Position numbers and translations under genes: made by a program
The notes under the pieces: model-generated
Told to the model about the DNA's origin: nothing
Databases searched by the model: none
What the model saw: only the letters and a program-made list of their open reading frames with translations
From: Limnohabitans lacus
GTDB taxonomy: Bacteria > Pseudomonadota > Gammaproteobacteria > Burkholderiales > Burkholderiaceae_C
Assembly: GCF_030053395.1 (NCBI RefSeq)
Contig: NZ_JASGBH010000003.1
Span: forward strand, 124,001-188,000
Length of the DNA: 64,000 nt
Direction: 5' to 3'
In this document: piece by piece, positions 7,970-17,408 of the stretch
Numbering within the stretch: position 1 is the first letter of the stretch
Layout of the letters: the number at the start of each line of letters is the position of its first letter

Positions 7970-9508
7970 ATGTCTGACAAATTGATCATTTTTGACACCA
8001 CCTTGCGCGATGGCGAGCAGTCGCCCGGCGCCTCCATGACCCGCGACGAAAAGTTGCGCATCGCCCGTCAACTGGAACGCCTGCGCGTGGATGTCATCGA
8101 AGCCGGTTTTGCAGCCAGCTCCAACGGCGACTTCGAAGCCGTGCAAACCATCGCCAACGCGATCAAAGACTCGACCATTTGTTCTTTGTCGCGCGCCAAC
8201 GACCGCGACATCGCTCGCGCGGCCGAAGCCCTCAAAGGCGCCAACAGTGGCCGCATTCACACCTTCATCGCCACGTCGCCTTTGCACATGGAAAAGAAGC
8301 TGCGCATGACGCCCGACCAGGTGTTTGAGCAAGCCAAGCAATCGGTGCGTTTTGCCCGCAATTTGGTGGGGGACATCGAGTTCAGCCCCGAAGACGGTTA
8401 CCGCAGTGACATGGATTTCCTGTGCCGCGTGCTCGAAGCCGTGATCGCGGAGGGTGCCACCACCATCAACGTGCCCGACACCGTGGGCTATGCCGTGCCT
8501 GAGTTGTACGGCAATTTCATCAAAACCTTGCGTGAGCGCATCCCCAACTCTGACAAAGCCATTTGGTCGGTGCATTGCCACAACGATTTGGGCATGGCGG
8601 TGGCCAACTCTTTGGCTGGCGTGAAGATCGGTGGAGCCCGCCAAGTGGAGTGCACCATCAACGGGCTGGGTGAACGCGCAGGCAACTGCTCACTCGAAGA
8701 GGTGGTCATGGCGGTCAAAACCCGCCGCGATTATTTTGGTCTGGACGTGGGCATTGATGCCAGCCACATCGTGGCAGCCAGCCGCATGGTCAGTCAGACC
8801 ACCGGTTTTGTGGTCCAGCCCAACAAGGCGGTGGTGGGGGCCAATGCCTTTGCGCATGCATCCGGCATTCACCAAGACGGCGTGCTCAAGGCACGCGACA
8901 CCTACGAAATCATGCGTGCCGAAGATGTGGGCTGGACGACCAACAAGATCGTGTTGGGCAAACTCAGCGGGCGCAATGCCTTCAAGCAGCGCTTGCAGGA
9001 TTTGGGCGTCGTTCTGGAAAGCGAAACCGAAATCAACAACGCCTTCGCCAAATTCAAGGAATTGGCCGACCGCAAGAGTGAAATTTTTGACGAAGACATC
9101 TTGGCCCTGGTGAGCGATGAAAGCGTCACCGCCGAGAAAGAGCAGTTTGGCTTTGTCTCCATGTCCCAGCACAGCGAAACCGGCGAACGCCCTCAGGCGT
9201 CGGTGGTCTTCACCGTGGCTGGCAAAGAAATGCATGGTCAATCCGACGGCAACGGCCCGGTCGATGCTTCCCTTAAAGCCATCGAGGCCATCGTCAAAAG
9301 CGGTGCCGAAATGGTGCTGTATTCGGTCAATGCCATCAGCGGGTCGACCGAAAGCCAGGGTGAAGTGACGGTGCGTTTGCAAAACAGCGGCCGGGTCGTC
9401 AACGGGGTGGGCTCGGACCCCGACATTGTGGTGGCTTCAGCCAAAGCGTATCTGAGCGCGCTCAACAAACTGCAAAGCAAGGCCGACAGGGTGGCCGCAC
9501 AAGGTTGA
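7970..9508 (+). CDS. leuA: 2-isopropylmalate synthase
   Basis: 512 residues, full length for the bacterial enzyme. The N-terminal catalytic TIM barrel begins [18 protein letters not shown] (the Asp is a metal ligand), with the metal-binding His pair in [10 protein letters not shown] (about 204) and the conserved [16 protein letters not shown] (about 233). The C-terminal leucine-binding regulatory domain (about 385-505) contains [14 protein letters not shown]. It condenses acetyl-CoA with 2-oxoisovalerate, the committed step of leucine synthesis. Control probably operates at two levels: leucine feedback on the protein and the upstream leader-peptide attenuator. A strong terminator follows. Other leu genes are not in the window. 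Confidence 0.97.
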   Translation: MSDKLIIFDTTLRDGEQSPGASMTRDEKLRIARQLERLRVDVIEAGFAASSNGDFEAVQTIANAIKDSTICSLSRANDRDIARAAEALKGANSGRIHTFIATSPLHMEKKLRMTPDQVFEQAKQSVRFARNLVGDIEFSPEDGYRSDMDFLCRVLEAVIAEGATTINVPDTVGYAVPELYGNFIKTLRERIPNSDKAIWSVHCHNDLGMAVANSLAGVKIGGARQVECTINGLGERAGNCSLEEVVMAVKTRRDYFGLDVGIDASHIVAASRMVSQTTGFVVQPNKAVVGANAFAHASGIHQDGVLKARDTYEIMRAEDVGWTTNKIVLGKLSGRNAFKQRLQDLGVVLESETEINNAFAKFKELADRKSEIFDEDILALVSDESVTAEKEQFGFVSMSQHSETGERPQASVVFTVAGKEMHGQSDGNGPVDASLKAIEAIVKSGAEMVLYSVNAISGSTESQGEVTVRLQNSGRVVNGVGSDPDIVVASAKAYLSALNKLQSKADRVAAQG

Positions 9509-9541
9509 AATGAAACCTTAGGGAGTACTATTCAACTTTAC

Positions 9542-9580
9542 AAAAGTCACGCAAGTTATTGTTCTTGCGTGACTTTTTTT
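9542..9580 (+). terminator. rho-independent terminator of leuA
   Basis: AGTCACGCAAG (9545-9555) and CTTGCGTGACT (9564-9574) form an 11-bp perfect stem with an 8-nt loop, followed by a T run to 9580. Confidence 0.92.
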
Positions 9581-9610
9581 ATTTGATTAAACTCTGAGGT
9601 AATATTCAAT

Positions 9611-10720
9611 GTGAATGCTGTTAAAACCATTGCAATGCGCCTGATCCCCACTGTTTTTTCCTCCTTCTCCAGCCACTCAACACCACGAATTGTTGTGATG
9701 TTGAGCGCAGGCTTGTTGAGCGTTTTGTTGAGCGCGCCAGCTTTGGCCAACGCATCAGCTCAACCGACAAAATCCAAACCAGTGACTGCCAGTGCGCCCA
9801 AGCAGGCCAAAGTCGCCAAAAAAGCAACGGTCAGCTCGGCCAACGCCAAACGTTTTGCCCCTGCACGCTCGGTCGCCGCAGCACCCATGCGGGCGTCTTT
9901 TGGTCAAAAGGCGGGCTTGCATGCCACTTCTGACCCCTTGGATTTGCGCTCCAGCGTGGCCTTGGTGATTGACCAAGACACGCGTGAAGTTTTGCTGCGC
10001 AAGAACGACCAAGCCGTCTTGCCTATCGCGTCTTTGACCAAGTTGATGACCGGCCTGGTCATTTCTGAGGCCCAATTGCCCATGTCGGAGATGATCACCA
10101 TTACCCAGGACGATGTGGACACCGAAAAAGGCAGTTCTTCCCGTTTGGCGGTGGGCAGCGTCCTTAGCCGAGGTGATCTCCTGCATTTGGCCCTCATGTC
10201 GAGTGAAAACCGTGCTTCCCATGCATTGGGCCGAACATTTCCTGGCGGTCTGGATGTTTTTGTCTCTCGCATGAACGCTCGCGCCAAGGCCTTGGGCATG
10301 AAAGACACGCGTTACGTCGAGCCCACAGGCTTGTCGAGCAACAACCAGTCCAGCGCCCATGACCTGGCCACGCTGGTAGGTGCCGCCTACAAAGAACCAG
10401 TTTTGCGTGAGCTGTCCACCTCGCCTGGCCGTGAAATTGCCGTGGGTCACCGCACCTTGCAATACAACAACACCAACCGTTTGGTCAAAAGTCCGCAGTG
10501 GGACATCGGTTTGCAAAAAACAGGCTTCATCAACGAAGCCGGTCAGTGCTTGGTCATGCAAGCCCAAGTGTCAGGCCGCAAGCTGATCATGGTGTTCCTG
10601 GATTCAGCAGGCAAACTCAGCCGTATTGCCGATGCTGAGCGTGTGCGCCGTTGGGTGGAAAAATCGCCTTCTTTGTCTGGCTCCAAGCACCTGGCGCTGA
10701 CCGATCAGTTGCCCAGCTGA
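9611..10720 (+). CDS. pbpG: D-alanyl-D-alanine endopeptidase, PBP7/PBP8 type
   Basis: 369 residues from the GTG at 9611 (GAGGT at 9596-9600 upstream); an in-frame ATG at 9635 is also possible. Hydrophobic residues about 29-46 (VVMLSAGLLSVLLSAPALA) form the signal peptide. A Lys/Ala-rich linker precedes the peptidase S11 domain, whose three active-site motifs are all present: SLTK (about 139-142), SEN in SSENRASHALG, and KTG in LQKTGFINEAG. The enzyme cleaves DD-crosslinks of peptidoglycan in the periplasm. It is a single-gene unit, with a terminator on each side, and converges on the IclR-type regulator gene. Confidence 0.9.
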   Translation: MNAVKTIAMRLIPTVFSSFSSHSTPRIVVMLSAGLLSVLLSAPALANASAQPTKSKPVTASAPKQAKVAKKATVSSANAKRFAPARSVAAAPMRASFGQKAGLHATSDPLDLRSSVALVIDQDTREVLLRKNDQAVLPIASLTKLMTGLVISEAQLPMSEMITITQDDVDTEKGSSSRLAVGSVLSRGDLLHLALMSSENRASHALGRTFPGGLDVFVSRMNARAKALGMKDTRYVEPTGLSSNNQSSAHDLATLVGAAYKEPVLRELSTSPGREIAVGHRTLQYNNTNRLVKSPQWDIGLQKTGFINEAGQCLVMQAQVSGRKLIMVFLDSAGKLSRIADAERVRRWVEKSPSLSGSKHLALTDQLPS

Positions 10721-10730
10721 TCGCGCATCT

Positions 10731-10770
10731 CCCACAAAAAAAGGCCTCTTGCGAGGCCTTTTTTTGTGGG
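10731..10770. terminator. bidirectional rho-independent terminator
   Basis: A 40-bp near-perfect palindrome: CCCAC, seven A, GGCCTC, loop TTGC, GAGGCC, seven T, GTGGG. The A and T runs make it functional on both strands, serving pbpG on the plus strand and the IclR-family gene on the minus strand. Confidence 0.93.
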
Positions 10771-10777
10771 AGAGGGT

Positions 10778-11557
10778 TTAACGTCCCTCGCTGTAGCCCA
10801 GTGTGGCCGAGATCTCTCGGGCGGCCGTTTGCAGTTTGGGCAGCCACCCTTCATCCAAGCGGTCCGCTGGGGCCGAGATTGACAAGCCTGCCAGCAATTT
10901 GCCTTGGTCGTCGTAGATGCCCGCAGCGATGCAGCGCACGCCCAGTTCCAGCTCTTCGTTGTCGCGGGCAATGCCGTACTGCTTGACGCGGGACAGCTCG
11001 CGCTCGAGGACTTGCAACTGGGTGATGCTGTTGCGGGTTTGGCCCGACAGGCCGGTGCGTGTGGCGTAAGAGCGCACCCGCAGCGGGTCATCGGCGGCCA
11101 AAAACAATTTGCCCACCGACGTCAAATGCAAAGGCGCACGGCCACCGATCGCGCGCACCACCTGCATGCCAGATCGCTCGCTGTAGGCCCGTTCGATGTA
11201 GACGATCTCGTCGCCTTGTCGCATGCTCAAGTTGACCGGTTGCTGGATCAGCTTGTGCAACTCTCGCATGGGCGCCAAGGCCGCATCGCGCACGTTCAGG
11301 CGTCCTTTGACCAAGTTGCCCAACTCCAGCAGGCGCATGCCCAATCGGTAACTGCCGGCTTCGGGCCGGTCTACAAAACGGCCCGTGGCCAAGTCGTTCA
11401 AGATCCGGTGCGCTGTGGAGGGGTGCAAACCGGTTTTCTCGCTGATCTCTTTGAGTGAGATGGCCTCCTCGCGTGAGGCGAGCACATCGATCAGCGAGAA
11501 CATGCGTTCAATCACCTGGATCGTGGGGGTAGGAGCGAGGGTTTGTTCTTTTTTCAT
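10778..11557 (-). CDS. IclR family transcriptional regulator
   Basis: 259 residues from the ATG at 11557 (an in-frame TTG at 11569 lies upstream). The winged helix-turn-helix occupies about residues 10-70 (SLKEISEKTGLHPSTAHRIL) and the IclR effector-binding domain follows at about 85-250, with GGRAPLHLTSVGKLFLA and the closing ISAPADRL region. Family members bind small organic acids and control catabolic operons. No divergent partner is present: upstream lies bpt on the same strand, about 48 bp away, so its target cannot be told from context. Confidence 0.9.
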   Translation of the reverse strand: MKKEQTLAPTPTIQVIERMFSLIDVLASREEAISLKEISEKTGLHPSTAHRILNDLATGRFVDRPEAGSYRLGMRLLELGNLVKGRLNVRDAALAPMRELHKLIQQPVNLSMRQGDEIVYIERAYSERSGMQVVRAIGGRAPLHLTSVGKLFLAADDPLRVRSYATRTGLSGQTRNSITQLQVLERELSRVKQYGIARDNEELELGVRCIAAGIYDDQGKLLAGLSISAPADRLDEGWLPKLQTAAREISATLGYSEGR

Positions 11558-11605
11558 GGGGCTTGCCAAGTCCGACTGATTTTATACTGTGAAAAGCCAA
11601 GGTGG

Positions 11606-12343
11606 TCATTCCAGAGCTTGCCAATGTCCCTCAGAGCGAATGTCGCAGGGCAAAAAGCGCGATTTGTAGTTCATCTTCGGACTGCTGTTGATCCAGTAGC
11701 CCAAATAAACATAGGGCAGGGCCAATTGGCGGGCTTGTTCGATTTGCCACAACACGCCATAGGTGCCGTAACTGGCCTTGTCTTCAGGCTCATAAAAGGT
11801 GTACACGGCGGACAAGCCTTGGTTGAGCACATCCACAATGCTGATCATTTTCAAAGCCCCGAGTCCATCGGCTGCGGGGGGCTCCCTGAATTCAACGATG
11901 CGTGAATTCACACGGCTTTGCAGCAGAAACTGGCTGTACTGGTCCACGCTGTCTTGGTCCATGCCGCCGCCCACATGGCGTGCCGTTTGGTAGCGCAAAT
12001 ACAAAGCGTAGTGCTCAGGGTCAAACTGCAGATCCAGCACCCGTGTCTGCAGATGTTGATGCTGCTTGAATGCGCGGCGTTGGCTGCGATCGGGTTGGAA
12101 CTCTCGTACCCGCACACGCAGGGGCAGGCAGGCTTGGCAACCATCGCAATAGGGGCGGTAGGTGAACATGCCACTGCGGCGAAAGCCTTGATCCACCAGC
12201 TCGGAATACACCTCGTTTTGGATCAGGTGGCTGGGCGTGGCCACCTGCGAGCGTGCCAAACGCTGCGGTAAATAGCTGCATTCGTAGGGCGCCGTTGCAT
12301 AAAACTGCAAGGCCTGCAAGGGGAGGTCGTTCAGGTGCGTCAA
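11606..12343 (-). CDS. bpt: aspartate/glutamate leucyl-tRNA--protein transferase
   Basis: 245 residues. The N-terminal ATE domain shows the Cys motif in [16 protein letters not shown] (about residues 64-79), and the C-terminal GNAT-like domain contains YFDCHYWI-like sequence ([20 protein letters not shown], about 215-234). Bpt adds Leu to proteins with N-terminal Asp or Glu, marking them for ClpS/ClpAP degradation. Its start codon overlaps the aat stop (ATGA, 12340-12343), so both enzymes of the bacterial leucine N-degron pathway are made from one message. Confidence 0.93.
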   Translation of the reverse strand: MTHLNDLPLQALQFYATAPYECSYLPQRLARSQVATPSHLIQNEVYSELVDQGFRRSGMFTYRPYCDGCQACLPLRVRVREFQPDRSQRRAFKQHQHLQTRVLDLQFDPEHYALYLRYQTARHVGGGMDQDSVDQYSQFLLQSRVNSRIVEFREPPAADGLGALKMISIVDVLNQGLSAVYTFYEPEDKASYGTYGVLWQIEQARQLALPYVYLGYWINSSPKMNYKSRFLPCDIRSEGHWQALE

Positions 12344-13104
12344 TCCGGTGTGTCCAAGGCCATCAACGCGTCCCAGTATAGAGATTGATGGGCCCAGTCG
12401 ATGTCACTGTGCTGACGCTGCGCCTGAAGGTTTTGCACAAACGCTGCGCGGGTGATCTCGTGGGCACCCATCGAAGCCAGATGGCGCGTGTTTTGTTGGC
12501 AATCGATCAAGGGCACACCGTGCTGCAGGCATGCGCTGACCAAGGCAGCCAGGGCCAGCTTGGACCCGTCTGTGATGGTGGTGAACATCGACTCGCCAAA
12601 CACCGCATGGCCCAAGGCCACGAAATACAGGCCGGCCACCAGCTGCCCATCGACCCAGACCTCTGCACTGTGCGCATGGCCCAGGCGGTGCAGGCTTTTA
12701 TAGGCCGCGATCATCTCGGGCACGATCCAGGTGCCGTTTTGCCCTCGGCGCGGTGCCTGGGCGCAGCGCTGCATTACCTGGGCAAAGTCTCGGTCAAAGC
12801 ACAACTCAAAACCGGGGTTGATCAAATGGCGTTTGAGGCTTTGGCGCAAGGACCGGTGGAAACGAAATTGCTGCACAGGCAGCACCATGCGCGGGTCCGG
12901 GCTCCACCACAACACCGGTTGGCCCGGACTGAACCACGGAAAAATCCCCTGCCCATAGGCTTCGATCAAGCGGCCCGCGGTGAGGTCTTGCCCTGCGGCC
13001 AACAAGCCCGGCGCAGACGAATCGTGACCCCAGGCTTGCGACGCCGGCGGCAAGGGCTCGCCTTCTTGTATCCAGGGCAGTTCGGGTTCGGAGCGTTGGG
13101 GCAT
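12340..13104 (-). CDS. aat: leucyl/phenylalanyl-tRNA--protein transferase
   Basis: 254 residues from the ATG at 13104; an in-frame ATG at 13155 would add a 17-residue basic leader not expected in the family. The signature [23 protein letters not shown] lies near residues 72-95 and the catalytic region GESMFT with SKLALAAL near 177-195. It transfers Leu or Phe to proteins with N-terminal Arg or Lys. It is the promoter-proximal partner of bpt and diverges from pgeF across a 139-bp gap. Confidence 0.93.
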   Translation of the reverse strand: MPQRSEPELPWIQEGEPLPPASQAWGHDSSAPGLLAAGQDLTAGRLIEAYGQGIFPWFSPGQPVLWWSPDPRMVLPVQQFRFHRSLRQSLKRHLINPGFELCFDRDFAQVMQRCAQAPRRGQNGTWIVPEMIAAYKSLHRLGHAHSAEVWVDGQLVAGLYFVALGHAVFGESMFTTITDGSKLALAALVSACLQHGVPLIDCQQNTRHLASMGAHEITRAAFVQNLQAQRQHSDIDWAHQSLYWDALMALDTPD

Positions 13105-13243
13105 GTGCTGATTACACAATAAATGGCGGTGCTGACCGCCTCTGTGTGCCGACATCGTTGGTTTTTCGGTTTATGCTGAGACCGTTACTTTGGGCAATGC
13201 CGAACCGTTTTGCCAAGAAGCTTTTCGGCCATTGGAGCGATGA

Positions 13244-14059
13244 TTGAAACCTGACTTTCCCCAGTCTTGGCTGCGCCCTGAATGGCCAGCTCCCGCGAAC
13301 GTTCAGGCCGTGATGACCGACCGTCATGGCGGCGTGTCCGAGCGCCCCTACGACCGCATGAATTTGGGCGACCATGTAGGCGATCAAGCGCATGCGGTCC
13401 AACACAACCGCGCGCTATTGCAAACGGCGCTGAACCGCCGCCCCGTTTTTTTGCAACAAGTGCACGGCATCCACAATGTGGCGCTGCACGCGGACACACC
13501 GGATGGCACAGCCGCCGATGCGTGCATCTCTACAAGTCCAGCGGTGGCCTGCACCATCATGGTGGCCGATTGTTTGCCTGTCTTGCTGTGTGATGCCACA
13601 GGCCAGTGGGTGGCCGCAGCCCACGCGGGTTGGCGCGGTTTGGCGGGGCAGGGCGGGGTGGGGGTGCTCGAACAATTGTTGACATCGCTGCCAGGCGCTC
13701 TCGCAGACGAATTTGCAGTTGCCTCCTTGGTGCGCGGCGACATCCTGGCATGGTTGGGCCCTTGCATTGGGCCGCAGGCTTTTGAAGTCGGGCCGGAAGT
13801 GCGCCACGCTTTTTGTGAAGCTGACCCCCAAGCCGAGGCGTTTTTTGCCCCTCAAGCTGGCGGTCAATACCTGGCTGACTTGGCGGGCTTGGCGCGGCTG
13901 CGTTTGAACCGTTGGGGGATCACTCAGATTTTTGGCAATGACAGCCAAGCGTCATGGTGCACTGTCAGCCAGGCATCAAGGTTCTTTTCGCACCGCCGAG
14001 ACCGTCGCGTCCTCGGTCAATCCGGCCGCATGGCCGCTTGCATCTGGTTGGACCGGTGA
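13244..14059 (+). CDS. pgeF: peptidoglycan editing factor PgeF (YfiH/LACC1 multicopper-like fold)
   Basis: 271 residues from a TTG at 13244; the preceding codon is a stop and GGAG at 13234-13237 sits 6 bp upstream, so the TTG start is well supported. Conserved motifs are TDRHGGVS (about 22-29), FLQQVHG (about 69-75), ADCLPVLL (about 107-114) and AAHAGWRGLAGQG (about 125-137), with the metal-binding His and Cys residues intact. Family members clear misincorporated Ser-containing muropeptides and show nucleoside phosphorylase or oxidase activities. The last 84 bp overlap the 3' end of a convergent gene. Confidence 0.92.
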   Translation: MKPDFPQSWLRPEWPAPANVQAVMTDRHGGVSERPYDRMNLGDHVGDQAHAVQHNRALLQTALNRRPVFLQQVHGIHNVALHADTPDGTAADACISTSPAVACTIMVADCLPVLLCDATGQWVAAAHAGWRGLAGQGGVGVLEQLLTSLPGALADEFAVASLVRGDILAWLGPCIGPQAFEVGPEVRHAFCEADPQAEAFFAPQAGGQYLADLAGLARLRLNRWGITQIFGNDSQASWCTVSQASRFFSHRRDRRVLGQSGRMAACIWLDR

Positions 14060-14305
14060 TGGTGCAGATGCCGATGGCATCTCGGCGGCTTCTTGGCGGC
14101 GGATTTCTTTGCGGCGCAAAGGCGTGCCGGCCAGATACACCACCAGCGACATGGGCAGCACGCCATAAAGCACAAAAGTGATGATGGCCCCCAAGACAGT
14201 TCCTTGGGTACTAAAGGCTTCGGCCAATGCCATGAGCAAGGTCACGTACAGCCAAGCGATGACGATCAAATACATTTTGTTGTGGCCTTGTAATTTAGGA
14301 GACAT
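13976..14305 (-). CDS. small membrane protein of unknown function
   Basis: 109 residues from the ATG at 14305. Two hydrophobic helices are predicted at about residues 11-30 (MYLIVIAWLYVTLLMALAEA) and 36-58 (TVLGAIITFVLYGVLPMSLVV), followed by a basic LRRKEIRRQEA stretch and a disordered Ser/Pro/Ala-rich tail. The tail is encoded antisense to the 3' end of pgeF (84-bp overlap). Similar two-helix proteins are commonly annotated as hypothetical in Comamonadaceae. I do not recognise a function. Confidence 0.7.
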   Translation of the reverse strand: MSPKLQGHNKMYLIVIAWLYVTLLMALAEAFSTQGTVLGAIITFVLYGVLPMSLVVYLAGTPLRRKEIRRQEAAEMPSASAPSPVQPDASGHAAGLTEDATVSAVRKEP

Positions 14306-14309
14306 CAAA

Positions 14310-14315
14310 TTGACA
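14310..14315 (+). promoter_or_regulatory. candidate -35 element upstream of phaC
   Basis: TTGACA at 14310-14315 is a perfect -35 hexamer about 50 bp before the phaC start; no clear -10 lies 17 bp away (AATCAA at 14334-14339 is the nearest), so the promoter is tentative. Confidence 0.3.
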
Positions 14316-14365
14316 GATACTGACTCCAGCAGAAATCAATAAATGCAGTCAATCAGGAGACATGG

Positions 14366-16084
14366 ATGAGCGCTTCTTCCCCCGAATTTTGGACCCAAAT
14401 GTCCGAAGGGTTCCAGCAGAACCTCACCAAAAGCTGGGGCCAGGCCATGCAGCACTTTCAAACCATGGATCTGGGCGGGCTCCAAGCCAAGCCCGAGGCC
14501 GCAGCACCCGCCCTCAAATTCTCGCCTGAAAAGCTCCAGGCGCTGCAAGGCCAGTACTTCAAAGACGCATCTGAGTTGTGGAATCAAAGCCTGCACAACA
14601 GCTTGCAAGTCAAAGACCGCCGTTTTTCTGGCGATGCCTGGGCATCCAACCCGGTGGCCGCCTTCAACGCCGCCACCTATTTGCTCAATGCCCGCACCCT
14701 GATGGGCCTGGCCGATGCGGTGGACGCGGATGACAAAACCCGCAACCGTGTGCGCTTTGCGATCGAGCAGTGGGTGGCCGCTGCCGCGCCCAGCAACTTC
14801 TTGGCTTTCAATGCCGAAGCCCAAAAGAAAGCCGTCGAAACCAAGGGTGAGAGCATTGCCAAAGGCGTGCAAAACCTGATGCACGACATGCAGCAAGGCC
14901 ATGTGTCCATGACGGACGAAAGCCTGTTCGAGGTGGGCAAGAACGTGGCCACCACCGAAGGGGCTGTGGTCTTTGAAAACGCGTTTTTCCAACTGATCGA
15001 ATACAAACCGCTGACCGCCAAGGTCTATGAAAAGCCGTTTTTGTTGATCCCGCCTTGCATCAACAAGTTTTACATCTTGGACCTGCAGCCTGAAAACTCA
15101 CTGATCCGCTATGCGGTGAGCCAAGGCCACCGCACGTTTGTGGTCAGCTGGCGCAACCCCGACGAGTCCATGCAGGACAAGACCTGGGACGACTACATCG
15201 AGCAAGCCGCGATCAAAGCCATCAGCACAGTGCAAGAGATCACCGGGGCCCCCAAGATCAATGCCCTGGGTTTTTGTGTCGGCGGCACGATCTTGTCGAC
15301 CGCGCTGGCCGTGCTGGATGCCCGAGGCGAAAAGCCCGTGGCCAGTGCCACCTTCCTCACCACCTTGATCAACTTCACCGACACCGGCATCTTGGACGTG
15401 TTCATCGACGAGAACTTCGTCAAGTTCCGCGAGATGCAAATGGGCCAAGGTGGTTTGCTCAAAGGTCAGGACTTGGCCTCCACTTTCAGCTTTTTGCGCC
15501 CCAACGACCTGGTCTGGAACTATGTGGTGGGCAATTACCTCAAGGGCGAAACCCCACCGCCTTTTGACTTGCTCTACTGGAACAGCGACTCGACCAATTT
15601 GCCCGGTCCCTTTTACGCCTGGTATCTGCGCAACACGTATTTGGAAAACAACCTGGTCAAACCGCGCAAGGTCACCGTGTGCGGCGAGAGTATTGATTTG
15701 GGCCAAGTCGACATGCCTGTTTACATCTACGGCTCGCGCGAAGACCACATCGTGCCGATTGGCGGTGCCTATGCCAGCACCCAAGTGCTGCCGGGCAAAA
15801 AGCGTTTCGTCATGGGCGCCTCGGGCCACATTGCCGGTGTGATCAACCCGCCTGCCGCCAAAAAACGCAGCCACTGGCTCAGCGAAGGCAGCAAATTCCC
15901 AGCCGACGTGAACGACTGGATCGCGGCTGCCAAAGAGCAGCCTGGCAGCTGGTGGACCGATTGGTCCGATTGGCTCAAAAGCCATGCTGGCAAGCAAATT
16001 GCATCGCCTAAAACCTATGGCAAGGGCAGCAAGTTCAAAGCCATCGAGGCGGCACCAGGCCGCTATGTGAAGGCCAAGGCCTGA
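14366..16084 (+). CDS. phaC: class I poly(3-hydroxyalkanoate) synthase
   Basis: 572 residues from the ATG at 14366 with AGGAGA at 14355-14360. The N-terminal PhaC_N region (about 70-240) precedes an alpha/beta-hydrolase domain whose lipase-like box is GFCVGG, with catalytic Cys304. The catalytic Asp falls in YGSREDHIVP (about 452-461) and the His in GASGHIAGVINPP (about 482-494). It polymerises (R)-3-hydroxybutyryl-CoA on the surface of PHB granules. Gene order phaC-phaA-phaB matches Cupriavidus necator, and the granule depolymerase phaZ lies 12 kb away. Confidence 0.95.
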   Translation: MSASSPEFWTQMSEGFQQNLTKSWGQAMQHFQTMDLGGLQAKPEAAAPALKFSPEKLQALQGQYFKDASELWNQSLHNSLQVKDRRFSGDAWASNPVAAFNAATYLLNARTLMGLADAVDADDKTRNRVRFAIEQWVAAAAPSNFLAFNAEAQKKAVETKGESIAKGVQNLMHDMQQGHVSMTDESLFEVGKNVATTEGAVVFENAFFQLIEYKPLTAKVYEKPFLLIPPCINKFYILDLQPENSLIRYAVSQGHRTFVVSWRNPDESMQDKTWDDYIEQAAIKAISTVQEITGAPKINALGFCVGGTILSTALAVLDARGEKPVASATFLTTLINFTDTGILDVFIDENFVKFREMQMGQGGLLKGQDLASTFSFLRPNDLVWNYVVGNYLKGETPPPFDLLYWNSDSTNLPGPFYAWYLRNTYLENNLVKPRKVTVCGESIDLGQVDMPVYIYGSREDHIVPIGGAYASTQVLPGKKRFVMGASGHIAGVINPPAAKKRSHWLSEGSKFPADVNDWIAAAKEQPGSWWTDWSDWLKSHAGKQIASPKTYGKGSKFKAIEAAPGRYVKAKA

Positions 16085-16107
16085 TTGATTTTTTATTGGA
16101 GACAAAA

Positions 16108-17289
16108 ATGGAAGACATCGTCATCGTTTCAGCCGCCCGCACCGCCGTCGGCAAGTTTGGTGGTTCACTGGCCAAGACGCCCGCCACCGAGTTGGGCAGC
16201 ATCGTCATCAAAGGCCTGCTCGAGCGCAGCGGCTTGCCCGTTGATGCCATCGGTGAAGTCATCATGGGCCAGGTGCTGGCCGCAGGTGTGGGCCAAAACC
16301 CTGCCCGCCAAGCCATGATGAAGGCCGGTGTGGCCAAGGAAACCCCCGCTTTGACCATCAACGCCGTGTGCGGCTCGGGCCTGAAGGCCGTGATGTTGGC
16401 TGCACAAGCCGTGGCCTGGGGCGACAGCGAGATCGTGATCGCCGGTGGTCAGGAAAACATGAGCGCCAGCCCCCATGTCTTGAATGGCAGCCGAGACGGC
16501 CAGCGCATGGGCGACTGGAAGATGACCGACACCATGATCGTGGACGGCCTGTGGGACGTGTACAACCAGTACCACATGGGCATCACCGCCGAAAACGTGG
16601 CCAAGGCCCACGGCATCACCCGCGACATGCAAGACGCCCTGGCGCTGGGCAGCCAGCAAAAAGCCTCTGCCGCACAAGACGCGGGCAAGTTCAAGGACGA
16701 GATCGTGGACGTGCTGATCCCCCAGCGCAAAGGCGATCCGCTGGTGTTCAACACCGACGAATTCATCAACAAGAAAACCAGCGCCGAAGCTTTGGCCGGT
16801 CTGCGCCCCGCCTTTGACAAGACCGGCAGCGTGACCGCTGGCAACGCCTCGGGCATCAACGATGGCGCCGCTGCCGTGATGGTCATGAGCGCCAAGAAAG
16901 CGGCCGCTTTGGGTCTCAAGCCTCTGGCACGCATTGCAGCCTTTGGCACCAGCGGCCTGGATCCGGCCACCATGGGCATGGGCCCGGTGCCCGCTTCGCA
17001 AAAAGCTTTGGCTCGCGCCGGCTGGAAAGCCCAAGACGTGGACCTGTTCGAATTGAACGAAGCCTTTGCCGCGCAAGCTTGCGCCGTGAATCAGGCGCTG
17101 GACATCGATCCCGCCAAGGTCAACGTCAACGGCGGTGCGATCGCCATCGGTCATCCGATTGGTGCATCCGGTTGCCGCATTTTGGTGACCTTGCTGCACG
17201 AAATGCAGCGCACACAGGCCAAGAAAGGTCTGGCCGCTTTGTGCATCGGCGGTGGCATGGGCGTGTCCTTGGCCATCGAACGCGTTTAA
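16108..17289 (+). CDS. phaA: acetyl-CoA acetyltransferase (beta-ketothiolase)
   Basis: 393 residues from the ATG at 16108 (an in-frame TTG at 16096 overlaps the ribosome-binding site GGAGAC and is unlikely). All thiolase motifs are present: nucleophile Cys88 in NAVCGSGLKAV, GGQENMS, the His in GGAIAIGHPIGASG (about 347-360), and the second Cys in LCIGGGMG (about 377-384). It condenses two acetyl-CoA into acetoacetyl-CoA for PHB synthesis and can work in the reverse direction. It begins 23 bp after phaC. Confidence 0.95.
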   Translation: MEDIVIVSAARTAVGKFGGSLAKTPATELGSIVIKGLLERSGLPVDAIGEVIMGQVLAAGVGQNPARQAMMKAGVAKETPALTINAVCGSGLKAVMLAAQAVAWGDSEIVIAGGQENMSASPHVLNGSRDGQRMGDWKMTDTMIVDGLWDVYNQYHMGITAENVAKAHGITRDMQDALALGSQQKASAAQDAGKFKDEIVDVLIPQRKGDPLVFNTDEFINKKTSAEALAGLRPAFDKTGSVTAGNASGINDGAAAVMVMSAKKAAALGLKPLARIAAFGTSGLDPATMGMGPVPASQKALARAGWKAQDVDLFELNEAFAAQACAVNQALDIDPAKVNVNGGAIAIGHPIGASGCRILVTLLHEMQRTQAKKGLAALCIGGGMGVSLAIERV

Positions 17290-17408
17290 AAACCTGCGCC
17301 GCATTGGCCGCATCGAGGGGCACATCGCCCAGCTGTATAAGGGCAGCCCATCGGTGCATTCAGTGCGGACTTCATTGATCCCACAACACTCATCTTCAGG
17401 AGACAAAC

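Noticed and set aside
13105..13155. Upstream ATG at 13155 for aat
   Set aside because: It adds a 17-residue basic stretch outside the usual family start and has no Shine-Dalgarno sequence; kept only as an alternative.
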